Under the pieces are notes generated by a model that was given only the letters and a program-made list of their open reading frames with translations, made no database searches and was not told the DNA's origin. Shown here one piece after another: positions 5,845 to 6,155 of a stretch of 6,155 bases of DNA (position 1 is its first letter; every line of letters starts with the position of its first letter). A program made the translations under genes and the position numbers. The stretch comes from Nanobdellota archaeon (GTDB taxonomy: Archaea; Nanobdellota; Nanobdellia; Pacearchaeales; GW2011-AR1), in contig JAHJRS010000071.1 of NCBI GenBank assembly GCA_018830845.1, positions 1 through 6,155 on the forward strand, read 5' to 3'.

Positions 5845-6155
5845 CTATACTGTAAATTCCAAGTCATCTAATAAAGCCCAATTTTCATTCGGATCAAGTT
5901 TCAATAAAAATTCTTCTCTTTCAAGAACATTTTCAGGGTAATTCACTTCCCATATCTTTATTGGTCCTCTTAGACCTTGAAAATAAACGAATTCTCCCAA
6001 ATTAAGGCCTTGGGACTTTAAACTCTTAACAACATAATCACTTTCTGTGTGTGCAAGAATTATTGTTGGGTAAAGGTCGTTTGGGTCATCCATTAAGTAG
6101 AGTTGTGAAAACAAAGTGTCTTTTGTTTTTTCTGAAAGGTAAATTACCGCCCCTA
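5845..6155 (-). CDS. Partial STT3/AglB-like oligosaccharyltransferase, C-terminal end
   Basis: The minus-strand frame is open from the right edge to a TAG at 5845-5847, giving about 103 C-terminal residues, so the gene begins outside the window. STT3/AglB enzymes move a lipid-linked oligosaccharide onto Asn in N-X-S/T sequons at the outer membrane face. The visible part lacks the transmembrane helices and the WWDYG catalytic motif. It does contain GAVIYLSEKTKDTLFSQLYL, like the SLFxRLY segment near archaeal STT3 C-termini, then a GLNLGEFVYFQG stretch and GPIKIWEVNYP, like the closing vKIyEV strand of the soluble domain. The last residues are acidic. An in-frame TTG at 6114 is an unlikely start because coding character continues upstream to the edge. 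The neighbouring glycosyltransferases and methyltransferases fit an N-glycosylation cluster. Another surface-glycan membrane enzyme remains possible, since only the tail is seen. Confidence 0.6.
   Translation of the reverse strand, partial: GAVIYLSEKTKDTLFSQLYLMDDPNDLYPTIILAHTESDYVVKSLKSQGLNLGEFVYFQGLRGPIKIWEVNYPENVLEREEFLLKLDPNENWALLDDLEFTV

Noticed and set aside
5845..6114. Complete 89-codon gene starting at TTG 6114
   Set aside because: The same frame continues without a stop to the window edge with matching protein character, so this is better read as the end of a longer gene.
1..6155. Search by eye for tRNA, rRNA, CRISPR repeats, transposases, toxin-antitoxin pairs or defence genes
   Set aside because: None was found. 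Nearly all sequence is accounted for by eight coding regions and short gaps.

Overview
This strongly AT-rich window is a surface-glycan gene block. It holds three glycosyltransferases, four SAM-dependent methyltransferases of clearly different subtypes, and, cut by the right edge, what looks like the C-terminal end of an STT3/AglB-type oligosaccharyltransferase. The organism is most likely an archaeon, perhaps of the DPANN group (Pacearchaeota/Woesearchaeota-like). The reasons are the low GC, Lys-rich and AGA/ATA-rich coding, very tight gene packing, the archaeal-style STT3 tail, T-rich ends of transcription units, and a TTTATAAA box at the spacing expected for TBP-dependent promoters. The lineage is an inference: no rRNA or tRNA is present, and a candidate-phyla bacterium cannot be excluded from sequence alone.

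Layout, left to right. A GT2 glycosyltransferase on + (9-890) converges on a two-gene minus-strand operon: GT4 glycosyltransferase (2544 to 1438), then a small class I methyltransferase (1441 to 908), joined by a 4-base ATGA overlap. A 52-bp divergent promoter region separates that operon from an FkbM-family methyltransferase on + (2597-3373). The FkbM gene converges on a second minus-strand run, read from the right edge leftwards: STT3-like C-terminus (beyond 6155 to 5845), class I methyltransferase (5809 to 5180), GT4 glycosyltransferase (5162 to 4026), and a Methyltransf_24/TylF-like methyltransferase (3932 to 3390). No intergenic gap exceeds 90 bp, and no RNA genes, transposases, CRISPR arrays or phage genes were seen.

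Working model (inference). The glycosyltransferases build an oligosaccharide on a lipid carrier at the cytoplasmic face, the methyltransferases O-methylate sugars or sugar acids (or end-cap the glycan), and the STT3-like enzyme transfers the finished glycan to Asn of surface proteins. AglP, a SAM-dependent methyltransferase of the Haloferax volcanii AglB pathway, is a known precedent for one methylation step. Four methyltransferases of different subtypes beside three glycosyltransferases would suggest an unusually methyl-rich glycan.
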